Part shown: positions 1 to 8,158 of the stretch, piece by piece | How positions within the stretch are numbered: position 1 is the stretch's first letter | Layout: each line of letters starts with the position of its first letter | Assembly (NCBI RefSeq): GCF_001634365.1 | Contig: NZ_CP014578.1 | Location: 868,001-932,000 of the forward strand | Length of the DNA: 64,000 nucleotides | Source: Paraburkholderia phytofirmans OLGA172 | GTDB lineage: Bacteria; Pseudomonadota; Gammaproteobacteria; Burkholderiales; Burkholderiaceae | Direction: 5' to 3' | Position numbers and translations under genes: made by a program | The notes under the pieces: model-generated | Database searches by the model: none | Seen by the model: the letters and a program-made list of their open reading frames with translations, nothing else | What the model was told of the DNA's origin: nothing

Positions 1-90
1 TGATTTGGTCCTATCGCCGTGCGCGGCGAGAATCGGCGCAGGCGGTTAGCGCGAACTGAGCACTGCGCTTATCGTAGTGATCAGCCAATG

Positions 91-123
91 AAAAAAAGCC
101 ACAGCATGACGTGGCTTTTTCCT
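91..123 (-). terminator. Intrinsic terminator after the SIMPL gene
   Basis: A GCCAC/GTGGC stem with a short loop is flanked by A7 on one side and T5 on the other, 30 bases beyond the stop codon of the minus-strand SIMPL gene. Read on the minus strand it ends in a T-run, as an intrinsic terminator does. The flanking A and T runs mean it could also work in the other direction. Confidence 0.8.
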
Positions 124-152
124 TTTCAGCGGTATTTCAAGCGGCAATCGTG

Positions 153-884
153 TTACTTCATCTGCACCGAGCCCGACACGTTGACCGTCACGGTCGACGT
201 TCCGCCTTCGAGCGGTACCGGCGCGGATGCCTTCGCATCGGCGCTCATGGCACGCGCGCTCATCATCATCATTGGGCGAGGCATGACGCCGTTGTGCCCG
301 ACGTTGACCTCACGAATCGAATAGCCGTTGTAGCCGAATGCCTGCGCCGACGAAGCGGCTTGCTCGCGGAACGACTTGATGGCTTCACCGGTGAGCTTCT
401 GCTCCGCGGCACGCTGTGCTTCAGGCGATAGTGAGAACTGCACGTTGCCGACCTGCATGATCGATGCCATCTGGCCTGCGAGTTTCGACGCCGCGGCGAA
501 GTCGTGCGATTCGAGCACAACTTCAGTACGGCCGCGCCATGCGGAAATGCGGCCGTCACGATCGGTGGACGGGTAGATTGAGAAGGAACCGGTACGGGCC
601 GTTACACCGTTCAGCCCCTTGGCTTTTTGCAGCGCCGCATCGGCGCGCTGATTCAGCGTGGAGGTGAGCGCGGACGGATCGCTCGCTTCTTGCTCGTAGA
701 ACAGCGTGATATTGACGACGTCTTGCGGCACTTCCGCGCTTGCCTGCGCATTCAGCGACAGTACGCCCGCCGGCTGATACTGCGTGACGCTCTGCGCGCG
801 GGCCATGGCCGGTGTCAGCGCGAGCGCGGCAGGGGCGGCGCATATGAGAGCGAGCGCGAGTGCACGTGTGGTGTTTTTCGTCAT
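153..884 (-). CDS. SIMPL domain (DUF541) secreted protein
   Basis: A 243-residue exported protein of the SIMPL/DUF541 family. The function is not settled; relatives are periplasmic or outer-membrane-associated and have been linked to oxidative-stress tolerance and signalling. I start it at the ATG at 884 because the protein then opens with a clean signal peptide (basic MTKNTTR, an alanine/leucine core, cleavage near ARA-QS). An upstream in-frame start at 944 would add 20 residues and bury that signal. The body carries the family pattern: an N-terminal VLSLNAQASAEV strand, a central helical stretch with many Ala and Gln, and a C-terminal TSTVTVNVSGSVQ strand. A run of four methionines (MPRPMMMMSARAM) near the C-terminus is unusual. 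The gene is monocistronic with its own terminator. Confidence 0.85.
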   Translation of the reverse strand: MTKNTTRALALALICAAPAALALTPAMARAQSVTQYQPAGVLSLNAQASAEVPQDVVNITLFYEQEASDPSALTSTLNQRADAALQKAKGLNGVTARTGSFSIYPSTDRDGRISAWRGRTEVVLESHDFAAASKLAGQMASIMQVGNVQFSLSPEAQRAAEQKLTGEAIKSFREQAASSAQAFGYNGYSIREVNVGHNGVMPRPMMMMSARAMSADAKASAPVPLEGGTSTVTVNVSGSVQMK

Positions 885-1080
885 GCTTGGACTCCTTGCT
901 TGAACAGGTTGTGCACGATTGGAGCGAACGCCATGCAATGGCACAACGTTTGCGAGTCCGTTAGGCGCTTGTAACCTGAGCTTGGTTCCCTAATTTCACG
1001 TTCGCTCAAGGTTTGCTTTCATCCGCGCACAGATGTGCGCATGACTCAACCGAGCACGGGTCGCATGTGCGTACGCATCG

Positions 1081-1539
1081 TCAAACAAGACGTTTGGTGA
1101 TGAAGCGCCATTCGGCTTCGGTCACCGGCGTGATCGACAGGCGGTTGCCTCTGGCGAGCACGCGCATGTCCTTCAATTCCTCATGCTCGCGCAGCGCCGC
1201 AAGCGGAATCAACGGAATCTTCTTCTTGAACACCACATCGACGAGTAGCCAGCGCGGCGTTTCCTGCGACGACTTCGGGTCGTAGTAGGGACTCTTCCTG
1301 TCGAACTGAGTCGGATCCGGATAGGCGGTGGACGATACCTCCGCGAGCCCGGCGATGCCCGGCTCAGGGCAACTCGAGTGATAGAACAGCACGCCGTCGC
1401 CGACCTGCATCATGTCGCGCATGAAGTTGCGCGCCTGATAGTTGCGCACACCAGTCCACGGCAATGTGTGCTGCGGTGCCTGAGCGAGATGGTCGATGCT
1501 TGCTTCGTCCGGTTCGGACTTCATTAGCCAGTAGCGCAT
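1081..1539 (-). CDS. EVE domain-containing protein
   Basis: A 152-residue protein that is essentially one EVE domain, a PUA-like fold thought to bind modified bases in RNA or DNA. The start at 1539 gives the typical family opening MRYWLMKSEPDEAS. The reading frame stays open far upstream through the 6S RNA gene, but that extension has no coding character. Family landmarks are the WTGVRNYQARNFMRDMM stretch, GDGVLFYHSSC, and the C-terminal LSITPVTEAEW. It lies directly downstream of 6S RNA on the same strand, separated from it by a terminator, an order I recall as common in Burkholderiales. The substrate is unknown. Confidence 0.88.
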   Translation of the reverse strand: MRYWLMKSEPDEASIDHLAQAPQHTLPWTGVRNYQARNFMRDMMQVGDGVLFYHSSCPEPGIAGLAEVSSTAYPDPTQFDRKSPYYDPKSSQETPRWLLVDVVFKKKIPLIPLAALREHEELKDMRVLARGNRLSITPVTEAEWRFITKRLV

Positions 1540-1599
1540 GAATCGAATTGAACGTGAGTGAACGTTACGGGTTTGATGCAGCAAGAAAAATCGAGGCCC

Positions 1600-1638
1600 A
1601 AAGAAAAACGGCACCGAACCGAAGTCCGATGCCGTTTT
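1600..1638 (-). terminator. Terminator after 6S RNA
   Basis: On the minus strand a 9-bp stem (ACGGCATCG paired with CGGTGCCGT) is followed by TTTTTCTTT. It lies just beyond the 3' side of the closing stem of 6S RNA and ahead of the EVE gene. Confidence 0.8.
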
Positions 1639-1643
1639 GAATA

Positions 1644-1823
1644 AGGTCCCCGCCTTAGCCGCTAGGCCGGCATCCTGAACCGGGGGTTCAGAATTGGTCG
1701 CAGTTAGCAGCACTTCGGGTACATCAGACAGAGTGACGCGCACACCCGTGCTACAAATTTCCACAACCGTGCACATGGCATTGGTTCAAGGAATATATGA
1801 CCTTGGCGAACCAGGCAGGGAAG
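1644..1823 (-). ncRNA. ssrS: 6S RNA
   Basis: 6S RNA mimics an open promoter and sequesters sigma-70 RNA polymerase in stationary phase. Read on the minus strand, the ends pair perfectly (TCCCTGCC at 1814-1821 with GGCGGGGA at 1647-1654). The 3' half carries the typical CTGAACC...GGTTCAG hairpin and GGATGCCGGCC stretch, and the 5' arm runs CCTGGTTCGCCAAGG before a large central bulge. The length of about 180 nt fits the family. The position next to zapA is the usual one in proteobacteria. The exact ends are inferred from the pairing. Confidence 0.88.
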
Positions 1824-1847
1824 TCAAACCGATTGAACTCAATCGCT

Positions 1848-1869
1848 TGCATGAGCCTTCGCTCATGCA
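1848..1869 (-). terminator. Hairpin downstream of zapA
   Basis: A perfect 8-bp inverted repeat (TGCATGAG / CTCATGCA) with a 6-base loop lies between the zapA stop and the 6S RNA 5' end. It lacks a clear T-run, so it may be a weak terminator or an RNA-processing structure. Confidence 0.4.
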
Positions 1870-1934
1870 TTCCGCTTGAATCCGTAGCCGATCTCAGGAC
1901 CGGCCACTTGAAACTGTTCGAGACTGCTGGGTAC

Positions 1935-2249
1935 TTACTGCATGCTGTACTGCTGAATCACAGTACCCAGTTGTTCGTTCATTTGGTGCATTGTACGCCG
2001 GATTTCTTCCGCGGGAAATGCTTCCCCGTGTCGCACGCTCGTTTGCAGCTTAAGCAGTTCCGATGCCAGCGACAGCGCAGCCATGACGGCAATGCGATCC
2101 GTGCCGCGTACGTTGCTGCTATTGCGGATCTTCGACATCTCGGCGTCGACGCGTGCCACCGCTTCGAGCAGCGCGCCTTCAGTTTCCGGCGAGCAGGCGA
2201 GGCGATAGGGCACGCCGAGAATCGATACTTCGATCTGCTTGGTGGTCAT
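1935..2249 (-). CDS. zapA: Cell division protein ZapA
   Basis: A 104-residue ZapA protein, the FtsZ-associated factor that promotes Z-ring bundling at midcell. The N-terminus matches the family (MTTKQIEVSILGVPYRLAC, then a helix rich in Glu/Ala). The segment VARVDAEMSKIRNSSNVRGTDRIAVMAALSLASELL is the conserved ZapA core leading into the C-terminal coiled coil. The start codon overlaps the stop of the upstream coiled-coil gene by four bases (ATGA), indicating translational coupling. 6S RNA lies downstream, the usual neighbour. Confidence 0.93.
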   Translation of the reverse strand: MTTKQIEVSILGVPYRLACSPETEGALLEAVARVDAEMSKIRNSSNVRGTDRIAVMAALSLASELLKLQTSVRHGEAFPAEEIRRTMHQMNEQLGTVIQQYSMQ

Positions 2250-2602
2250 GCATTTTCTCCATGGCGGGTGACGTCGCTCTCCGCTTCGACCTCATGCGGC
2301 GCGGTCTCGAGCAGATCGAGCTGATTGTCCGGCTCGTTGTGCGCGCGAGCCCGCGGCAGCTTTTCGAGGATCGCATTCAGGCGGACCTGTGCGTCGTCGA
2401 TCTTTGCCGACAGCGCGTCGCGTTCCGCCTGCAGTGCATCGCGCTCCTCACGCATCAACGCGAGTTCAGTGCGCGTGGCCTCTGCTTCGGCACGCGTTTG
2501 AGCGAGCTGATCTTCGAGCGCGAGCCGCGCTTCATTGTGGCGTTGGCTGATCGCGATCAGCTTGCCGATATTTTGTGAAAGTGTTTCGAGTTCGGTGAGC
2601 AT
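2246..2602 (-). CDS. ZapB-like coiled-coil division protein (TIGR02449 type)
   Basis: A 118-residue, highly charged protein. Residues 1-85 are almost entirely coiled coil (ISQRHNEARLALEDQL..., MREERDALQAERDALSAKIDDAQVRLN). The C-terminal third is acidic and probably disordered. Small coiled-coil proteins of this kind sit immediately upstream of zapA in many beta- and gamma-proteobacteria and are annotated as TIGR02449 or ZapB-like. The four-base overlap with zapA supports a shared role in Z-ring assembly. The assignment rests on coiled-coil character, length and context rather than on a diagnostic motif. Confidence 0.75.
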   Translation of the reverse strand: MLTELETLSQNIGKLIAISQRHNEARLALEDQLAQTRAEAEATRTELALMREERDALQAERDALSAKIDDAQVRLNAILEKLPRARAHNEPDNQLDLLETAPHEVEAESDVTRHGENA

Positions 2603-2824
2603 CTGCTGCGTCCTCTAAAGACATTGCATTTTAGCGCGGAATGTCGCAGGTTCCGACAATTGTCTCGTTTCGAGACGTAACAACATCGCTTTATGCAGGC
2701 TTTTATCGACCATATGATGAAAAGCACCACGCGCATCGGACAATAGCCTGCACATAACAGATCAGATTGCGCACGGCCTAACCATTCTTGACGGACCCGA
2801 GGGCCGCTCCTAAACTGGCCGCAC

Positions 2825-3053
2825 TCTGGTGCCCGCGCGCGCTTTTCCACAGTGCGCGCAGTTAAACGGGAAGCAGGGCGCGCGTCTCGCCTGAACGCGC
2901 GAACCTGCGCTGCCCCCGCAACGGTAAGCGACCGCATTCGTCATGCAGGTCGATCCTGATCGCGTGTTCGAAGCTGAACACGCGAGTGTGCCACTGCGCG
3001 TCACGCGTGGGAAGGCGGGATCGATGTGTCGCCAGCCCGGATACCGGCCAGAG
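2825..3053 (+). promoter_or_regulatory. Cobalamin riboswitch
   Basis: An adenosylcobalamin-sensing leader upstream of btuB. The conserved elements occur in order: GGTGCCCGCGCG near 2828, TTAAACGGGAAGCAGGG near 2872, the core GCTGCCCCCGCAACGGTAAG near 2919, CCACTG...GTGGGAAGG near 2991-3015, and the B12 box GCCAGCCCGGATACCGGCC at 3031-3049. It should shut down btuB and the genes behind it when cobalamin is plentiful. No second copy precedes the minus-strand cob genes or cobQ. Confidence 0.93.
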
Positions 3054-3157
3054 GGAGAGGGTCGTCCGCACGCAAACGTTAAACAGCGCGGCCGCCTCGT
3101 TACGCATCGGCCTGCGGGGAAGCGGGCCGAGCACGCTATCCACAGGAATGTCATCCC

Positions 3158-5071
3158 ATGTTGTCCCCTATCGCTCGCGCGGCGTTGCTCGCCTTTGCGA
3201 GCCTGCCGCTCGTCGCGCATGCGCAAGCTGCTTCTTCTTCTTCTTCTTCTTCTTCTTCTTCGCCGTCTTCATCTTCATCTGCCGATACGGGGTCTGCCGG
3301 TCCGTCACCCACGCTGTTGTCGCCCGTTGTAGTCAGCGCGGAACGCGGGCCGCAACCGCTCGCCGATGCGATCCCGCAGACCACGCTGTTCGACCAGCAG
3401 GACATCGCCGATACGACTGCGACCGATTTGCCCGGTCTGCTGCAACTCGCGCCCGGTGCGCAGATTTCGCGCACCGGTGGACCGGGTTCAACGGCGAGCC
3501 TGTTTCTGCGCGGCGCATCGTCGACGCAATCGCTTTTGCTGATCGACGGCGTGCGGGTCGATTCGGTGAGCCTGGGCGCGCCGCAACTCGCGCAGATTCC
3601 GCTCGACCAGATCGACCGCGTCGAAGTGGTGAACGGCAACGTGTCCGCGTTATACGGTTCGGGCGCAATTGGCGGCGTGGTACAGGTCTTCACGAAAGAC
3701 GGCGGCGAGCATCCGCCACGCTTCAATTTTTCGGTGGGCTATGGCAGCTATCACACGCAGACGCAGCAGATGGGCGTGAACGGCGCGCTGGATCAAGACG
3801 GCAAGACGACCTTCAGCATCTCGCTCGCGCGCTCGAAAGACGACGGCTTCTCGTCGCTCAATCCGGCAGAGGCGCCCAACGCGAATCCAAACGCAAACGG
3901 CTATCTGAACGAAAGCATCTCGGCTTCGCTGCGCCACAAGTTCAACGACAAATGGGACGCGGGCGTCACGTATCTCCAGTCGAACGGCAATAACAGCTAC
4001 GACAACGCATACGGCCTGCCCACCGATCTAAACAACCTGTACACCAAAGTGCGCCAGGTGTCGGTGTTCGCGAACGGCAAGCTGACCGACTGGTGGACCA
4101 CGCACTTCATCGTTGCCGAAGGCGACGACCGCAGCGTGTCGAATACCAACGGCATCTACAACGGCCGCTTCGACACCGACAACCGGCAGTACACGTGGCA
4201 AAACGATTTCGCGTTCGCCGCGCAGCAGAACCTGCAGGTCGGCTATGAGCATCTGGATCAGAGCCTCGACTCGGATACCTTCGCGGCGCCCGACCGGCAT
4301 GTGGATTCGGGCTTTGTCGGTTATACGGGGCGCTTCGGGCGCAACCAGGTTCAGGCCAATCTGCGGCGCGATCAGTATTCCGATTTCGGCGGGGCGAACA
4401 GTTACTATCTCGGCTACGGCTTCGACATCAGCGAGCATTGGAAGGCGACCGCAAGCTACTCGGATTCGTTTCGCGCGCCGAGCTTCGACGATCTGTACTA
4501 TCCGTACAGCGGTAATCCGTCGATCCAGCCGGAGCGCAGCCATTCGATCGAAGCAGCGTTGCAGTACGCCTCGAATGCGCTTGGCGTGATGCGTCTGAGT
4601 GCGTTCCAGACGCGGTATTCGAATCTGATCGACTACCCGCAGGTCTCGCCTGGCATTTATCTGGCCGAGAACGTCGGCCGTGCGAAGGTGCAGGGGCTCG
4701 AAGGATCGTGGAGCGGCCATGTCGGCAAGACGGATATGCGTGCGTCGGTGACGCTGCAAAATCCCGTCGACCTCGATAGCGATACCGATCTCGTGCGGCG
4801 TGCCCGGCACTTCGCGTCGCTGGCGGTGAATCGCAGTATCGCCGGGTGGCGTGTCGGCGGCGAGTGGATCGTCAGCGGCACCCGTGAAGACAGCAGCGGC
4901 ACGCTGGGCGGCTACGGTGTGGTCAATCTGTCGGCGCGCTACAGCATCACGAAGGCGTGGTACGTCGCCGCGCAGATCCAGAACGTGTTGAACAAGGACT
5001 ATGAAACGGCCTACTCATATAACTCGCCGCGGCGGGGTGCGTATGTCACGGTTGGTTGGCAGCAGCAATGA
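3158..5071 (+). CDS. btuB: TonB-dependent vitamin B12 receptor BtuB
   Basis: A 637-residue outer-membrane receptor that imports cobalamin using TonB energy. The signal peptide covers residues 1-22 (cleavage after AHA). It is followed by an unusual serine-rich linker (SSSSSSSSSSPSSSSS) and then the TonB box SPVVVSAE. The plug domain (about residues 65-170) contains LRGASSTQSLLLIDGVRV and ALYGSGAIGGVVQVFTK. The rest is a 22-strand barrel rich in aromatic residues that ends in a C-terminal barrel strand (VTVGWQQQ). The riboswitch directly upstream and btuCD/cob genes downstream fix the substrate as B12 or a cobinamide-like corrinoid. The serine linker is encoded by a trinucleotide microsatellite. 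Confidence 0.93.
   Translation: MLSPIARAALLAFASLPLVAHAQAASSSSSSSSSSPSSSSSADTGSAGPSPTLLSPVVVSAERGPQPLADAIPQTTLFDQQDIADTTATDLPGLLQLAPGAQISRTGGPGSTASLFLRGASSTQSLLLIDGVRVDSVSLGAPQLAQIPLDQIDRVEVVNGNVSALYGSGAIGGVVQVFTKDGGEHPPRFNFSVGYGSYHTQTQQMGVNGALDQDGKTTFSISLARSKDDGFSSLNPAEAPNANPNANGYLNESISASLRHKFNDKWDAGVTYLQSNGNNSYDNAYGLPTDLNNLYTKVRQVSVFANGKLTDWWTTHFIVAEGDDRSVSNTNGIYNGRFDTDNRQYTWQNDFAFAAQQNLQVGYEHLDQSLDSDTFAAPDRHVDSGFVGYTGRFGRNQVQANLRRDQYSDFGGANSYYLGYGFDISEHWKATASYSDSFRAPSFDDLYYPYSGNPSIQPERSHSIEAALQYASNALGVMRLSAFQTRYSNLIDYPQVSPGIYLAENVGRAKVQGLEGSWSGHVGKTDMRASVTLQNPVDLDSDTDLVRRARHFASLAVNRSIAGWRVGGEWIVSGTREDSSGTLGGYGVVNLSARYSITKAWYVAAQIQNVLNKDYETAYSYNSPRRGAYVTVGWQQQ
3231..3261 (+). repeat. TTC trinucleotide microsatellite inside btuB
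   Basis: A pure run of about ten CTT/TTC units that encodes consecutive serines (nine TCT codons, then TCG) just after the signal peptide. Slippage would add or remove serines without shifting the frame, so the linker length should vary between isolates. Confidence 0.9.
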
Positions 5072-5092
5072 CGAACGTACTGGCGTGAGAAC

Positions 5093-6160
5093 GTGTCGAT
5101 GAGCCGCGGTTCGAGCCCTATGCATAACACCACAACCACGCTGCGCGTGATGAACGCGAAGCGCGCGGCCGCGATATGGCTCGCGCTCGCGGCAATCGCA
5201 CTCGCTGTGCTGATGGCGTCGCTCGCGCTCGGCAGCGTGCCGCTCGCACCCGCGCGCGTGCTGGCGGCGCTGCTGCCTTCGCACGCGTCGCATGTCGAGT
5301 CCGCCGATCTTGCCGGCGAGATCGTGCGCACGCTGCGTTTGCCTCGCGCGCTGGGCGGCTTCGCGTGCGGCGCGTTGCTTGCGCTGGCCGGTGCGCTGCT
5401 GCAAGTGCTGTTGCGCAACCCGTTGGCCGAACCCTACGTGTTGGGGGTGTCGGGCGGCGCGGCGACGTTTGCACTGGTCGCGATGATCGCCGGATGCGCG
5501 TGGTGGATCGTCGATGCCAGCGCCTTCGCCGGCGCCTTCGTGTCGATCCTGCTGGTGCTCGGCCTCGCACGCCGCGAGTTGTGGCGGGGCGAGCCGCAGG
5601 ATACGTCGCCGCGGTTGCTGCTGACCGGCGCGGTGATCGCGGCCGGTTGGGGCGCCGTCATTACCTTGTTGCTCAACCTTGCGCCAGACAATCGGCTGCG
5701 CGGCATGTTGTTCTGGCTGACCGGCGATCTGAACGGTGGCGCGATGCCATGGACGGCGCTCGCCACGCTCGTCGTCGTACTGGTGGCAATCGTGCCCGCT
5801 GCGCCGCGTCTGAATGTGCTGCTGCGAGGCGACGCTGCCGCGCAGGCACTCGGGGTGGCGGTGATGCCGCTGCGCTTGCGCGTGTATCTGGTGGCGTCGC
5901 TGGCTGCTGCTGCGGCGGTGACGACGGCAGGCACGATCGGTTTTGTCGGCCTCGTCGTGCCGCATATGCTGCGGCTCGCGTTCGGCAACGATCAACGCAT
6001 GCTGCTGCCGGCCGCGGCGCTCGGCGGCGGTGTCGCGGTGATGGGTGCGGACCTGATCGCACGTACTGCGATCGCGCCGGCGCAATTGCCGGTCGGCGTG
6101 ATCACGTCGATCGTCGGCGTGCCGGTGTTTCTGTGGATGCTGTTGCGCAGGCGCCGATGA
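5093..6160 (+). CDS. btuC: Cobalamin ABC transporter permease BtuC
   Basis: A 355-residue FecCD-family inner-membrane permease with about ten hydrophobic segments. Family signatures include LRLPRALGGFACGALLALAGALLQVLLRNPLAEPYVLGVSGGA near the N-terminal third and TIGFVGLVVPHMLRL in the C-terminal third. It starts 21 bp after btuB and overlaps the start of the ATPase gene by four bases. The annotated ATG at 5093 is followed by several in-frame ATGs; the one at 5150 (MNAKRAAAIW) is a credible alternative just before the first membrane segment. Context points to B12 rather than a siderophore. Confidence 0.9.
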   Translation: MSMSRGSSPMHNTTTTLRVMNAKRAAAIWLALAAIALAVLMASLALGSVPLAPARVLAALLPSHASHVESADLAGEIVRTLRLPRALGGFACGALLALAGALLQVLLRNPLAEPYVLGVSGGAATFALVAMIAGCAWWIVDASAFAGAFVSILLVLGLARRELWRGEPQDTSPRLLLTGAVIAAGWGAVITLLLNLAPDNRLRGMLFWLTGDLNGGAMPWTALATLVVVLVAIVPAAPRLNVLLRGDAAAQALGVAVMPLRLRVYLVASLAAAAAVTTAGTIGFVGLVVPHMLRLAFGNDQRMLLPAAALGGGVAVMGADLIARTAIAPAQLPVGVITSIVGVPVFLWMLLRRRR

Positions 6161-6996
6161 TGAACGCACACAACGCCCCGCTATCCGCGCTGAGCGCGCA
6201 ACGCCTGACCTTGCGTGCAGGCATGCGCACCTTGCTCGACGCGTTCACGCATACGTTCTACGCTGGCGAAATCTGGTGTATCGCCGGGCCGAACGGCGCG
6301 GGCAAGACGACATTGCTGTCCACGCTCGCCGGTCTGGCGCAACCGTCGGCGGGCCATGTCGAACTCGACGGCGTGCATCTCGCCGACTGGCAGCCGTTGC
6401 CGCTGGCGCAGCGTCGCGCGTTGATGCCGCAAAGCGCAGCGGACGCTTTCAGCGCGAGTGTGCTCGACATCGTGATGCTGAACCGCTTTCCGCATCTGAC
6501 AGGCTGGGGGTGGGAGGGCGAGGCGGATCGCGCTGCCGCGCATGCCGCGTTGGATGCATTGGGTCTCGCCCAATTCGCCGCGCGCGACGTGCTGTCGCTT
6601 TCGGGCGGCGAGCGTCAACGCGTGGCGCTGGCGGCGGTGTTGTGCCAGGAGGCACCGTTGCTGCTGCTCGACGAGCCGCTCTCGCATCTGGACCTGCACC
6701 ACCAGATCGACTGTCTGGAAGCGCTGACCGCCTGGACGCGCGAGCCCCGGCGTACAGTGATGTTTTCGTGCCACGATTTGAACCTCGCACGGCGCTTCGC
6801 GACGCATGCGCTGCTGCTCGACGGCAACGGCGGCGCGTATGCCGGGCCGGTGCACGACGTGCTGACACCCATGCTGACGAGCCGCGCGTTCGGTTATCCA
6901 TTGATTCTGCTTCGCGACGGCGAGCATGAGGCGCTGATTCCGGCGCCGCGCTCGCGTCATGAATCGCCTGCGGCTGATGACCTGCCAGCAGGCTAA
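6157..6996 (+). CDS. btuD: Cobalamin ABC transporter ATP-binding protein BtuD
   Basis: A 279-residue ABC ATPase that powers the BtuC permease. It shows Walker A (GPNGAGKTT), the signature LSGGERQRVALAAVL, Walker B (LLLLDEPLSHLDLHH) and a switch-loop histidine in SCHDLNLARRF. The start is the ATG at 6157, which overlaps the btuC stop (ATGA). A second ATG follows directly at 6160. The reading frame remains open upstream through btuC, but that part is only a shadow of btuC. The C-terminal 30 residues beyond the nucleotide-binding domain are unremarkable. Confidence 0.9.
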   Translation: MMNAHNAPLSALSAQRLTLRAGMRTLLDAFTHTFYAGEIWCIAGPNGAGKTTLLSTLAGLAQPSAGHVELDGVHLADWQPLPLAQRRALMPQSAADAFSASVLDIVMLNRFPHLTGWGWEGEADRAAAHAALDALGLAQFAARDVLSLSGGERQRVALAAVLCQEAPLLLLDEPLSHLDLHHQIDCLEALTAWTREPRRTVMFSCHDLNLARRFATHALLLDGNGGAYAGPVHDVLTPMLTSRAFGYPLILLRDGEHEALIPAPRSRHESPAADDLPAG

Positions 6997-7033
6997 GCGT
7001 TTTGTAAAAACACTCTCTCTTTCAGAAACGTCT

Positions 7034-8095
7034 ATGACCTCTTTGCCAGGTTTGCCGGTATTGACCGAAGTCGAACCGCTCGATCAAACGCTGCGTGCCG
7101 AACTGCAACACATTATCGATACCAAGACCAAGCCCCCCGGCAGCCTTGGGCGGCTCGAGACACTCGCGCGCCAGTTGGGGTTGATCCAGCGTACGACACA
7201 CCCCACGGTCGAACGTCCGGCAATGATCGTGTTCGCCGGCGACCACGGCATTGCGCAGGAAGGTGTGAGTCCCTATCCGCAAGCGGTGACCGCGCAAATG
7301 GTCGCTAACTTTCTCGCGGGCGGCGCGGCGATCAATGCCTTGAGCCGCGTCGCCGGTATCGAACTCGAAGTGGTCAACGCAGGCATTGCGACGCCGCTGC
7401 CGTCCACGGACGGTCTCATTGATATTCCGGTTGCGGCCGGCACGCGCAACTTTGCGCATGAACCCGCAATGACGCACGAACAGGCACTCGCCGCGATGCA
7501 GGCGGGCGCGGCTCGCGTGCGGCATCACGCGGCGCTCGGCACCAATGTGATCGGCTTCGGCGAAATGGGCATTGCGAATACGTCGTCGGCCGCGTGTCTG
7601 ATGAGCCGCCTGTGCGGTGTGCCGATCGACGAATGCGTCGGGCGTGGTACGGGTCTCGACAATGCCGGACTCGCGAAAAAGCGCAACGTACTCGCCTCGG
7701 CATTCGCGCATCACGCTGTTTCCAACGATCCGCTCGACGTGCTCGCCACCTTCGGCGGTTTCGAAATCGCCATGATGACCGGCGCGTACCTCGCTGCTGC
7801 GCAAGCGCGTATGACGATCCTTGTCGACGGTTTCATCGCGACCGCGGCATTGCTGGTGGCCGATGCGTTCGCGCCGAACGTGCGCGAGTATTGCGTGTTC
7901 GCGCATGCCTCGAACGAGGCGGGGCATCGGCGCATGCTCGATCATTTTGGCGCGCTGCCATTGCTCTCGCTCGATATGCGTCTCGGCGAAGGCACCGGCG
8001 CGGCGCTCGCCGTGCCGCTGCTGCGCGCGGCGGTGGCGTTCGTCAACGAAATGGCGAGCTTCGAATCGGCTGGTGTTGCGAATCGCGATGCTTAA
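7034..8095 (+). CDS. cobT: Nicotinate-nucleotide--dimethylbenzimidazole phosphoribosyltransferase
   Basis: A 353-residue CobT. It transfers phosphoribose from nicotinate mononucleotide to 5,6-dimethylbenzimidazole to make alpha-ribazole phosphate, the lower ligand of cobalamin. Recognisable features are KPPGSLGRLE near the N-terminus, VFAGDHGIAQEGVSPYPQ, GFGEMGIANTSSAA, and the C-terminal RLGEGTGAALA that holds the catalytic glutamate. The ATG at 7034 gives MTSLPGLPVLTEVEPLD. An upstream start at 6959 would overlap btuD and add no family sequence. The gene follows btuD by 37 bp in the same operon. Confidence 0.95.
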   Translation: MTSLPGLPVLTEVEPLDQTLRAELQHIIDTKTKPPGSLGRLETLARQLGLIQRTTHPTVERPAMIVFAGDHGIAQEGVSPYPQAVTAQMVANFLAGGAAINALSRVAGIELEVVNAGIATPLPSTDGLIDIPVAAGTRNFAHEPAMTHEQALAAMQAGAARVRHHAALGTNVIGFGEMGIANTSSAACLMSRLCGVPIDECVGRGTGLDNAGLAKKRNVLASAFAHHAVSNDPLDVLATFGGFEIAMMTGAYLAAAQARMTILVDGFIATAALLVADAFAPNVREYCVFAHASNEAGHRRMLDHFGALPLLSLDMRLGEGTGAALAVPLLRAAVAFVNEMASFESAGVANRDA

Positions 8096-8158
8096 TCAGC
8101 TATACGAAGCGCCGTTATGCAAAGCGCCGTTGTACGGACGCGCGCGGCCGGTCCGCTC

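Noticed and set aside
3231..3261. On/off phase variation of btuB by repeat slippage.
   Set aside because: The unit is three bases, so slippage changes serine number but not the frame; only length variation is kept as a finding.
5176..6996. A 606-codon frame that would fuse a long N-terminus to BtuD.
   Set aside because: The first 327 codons are an out-of-frame reading of btuC; the real gene starts at 6157 with an ATGA overlap.
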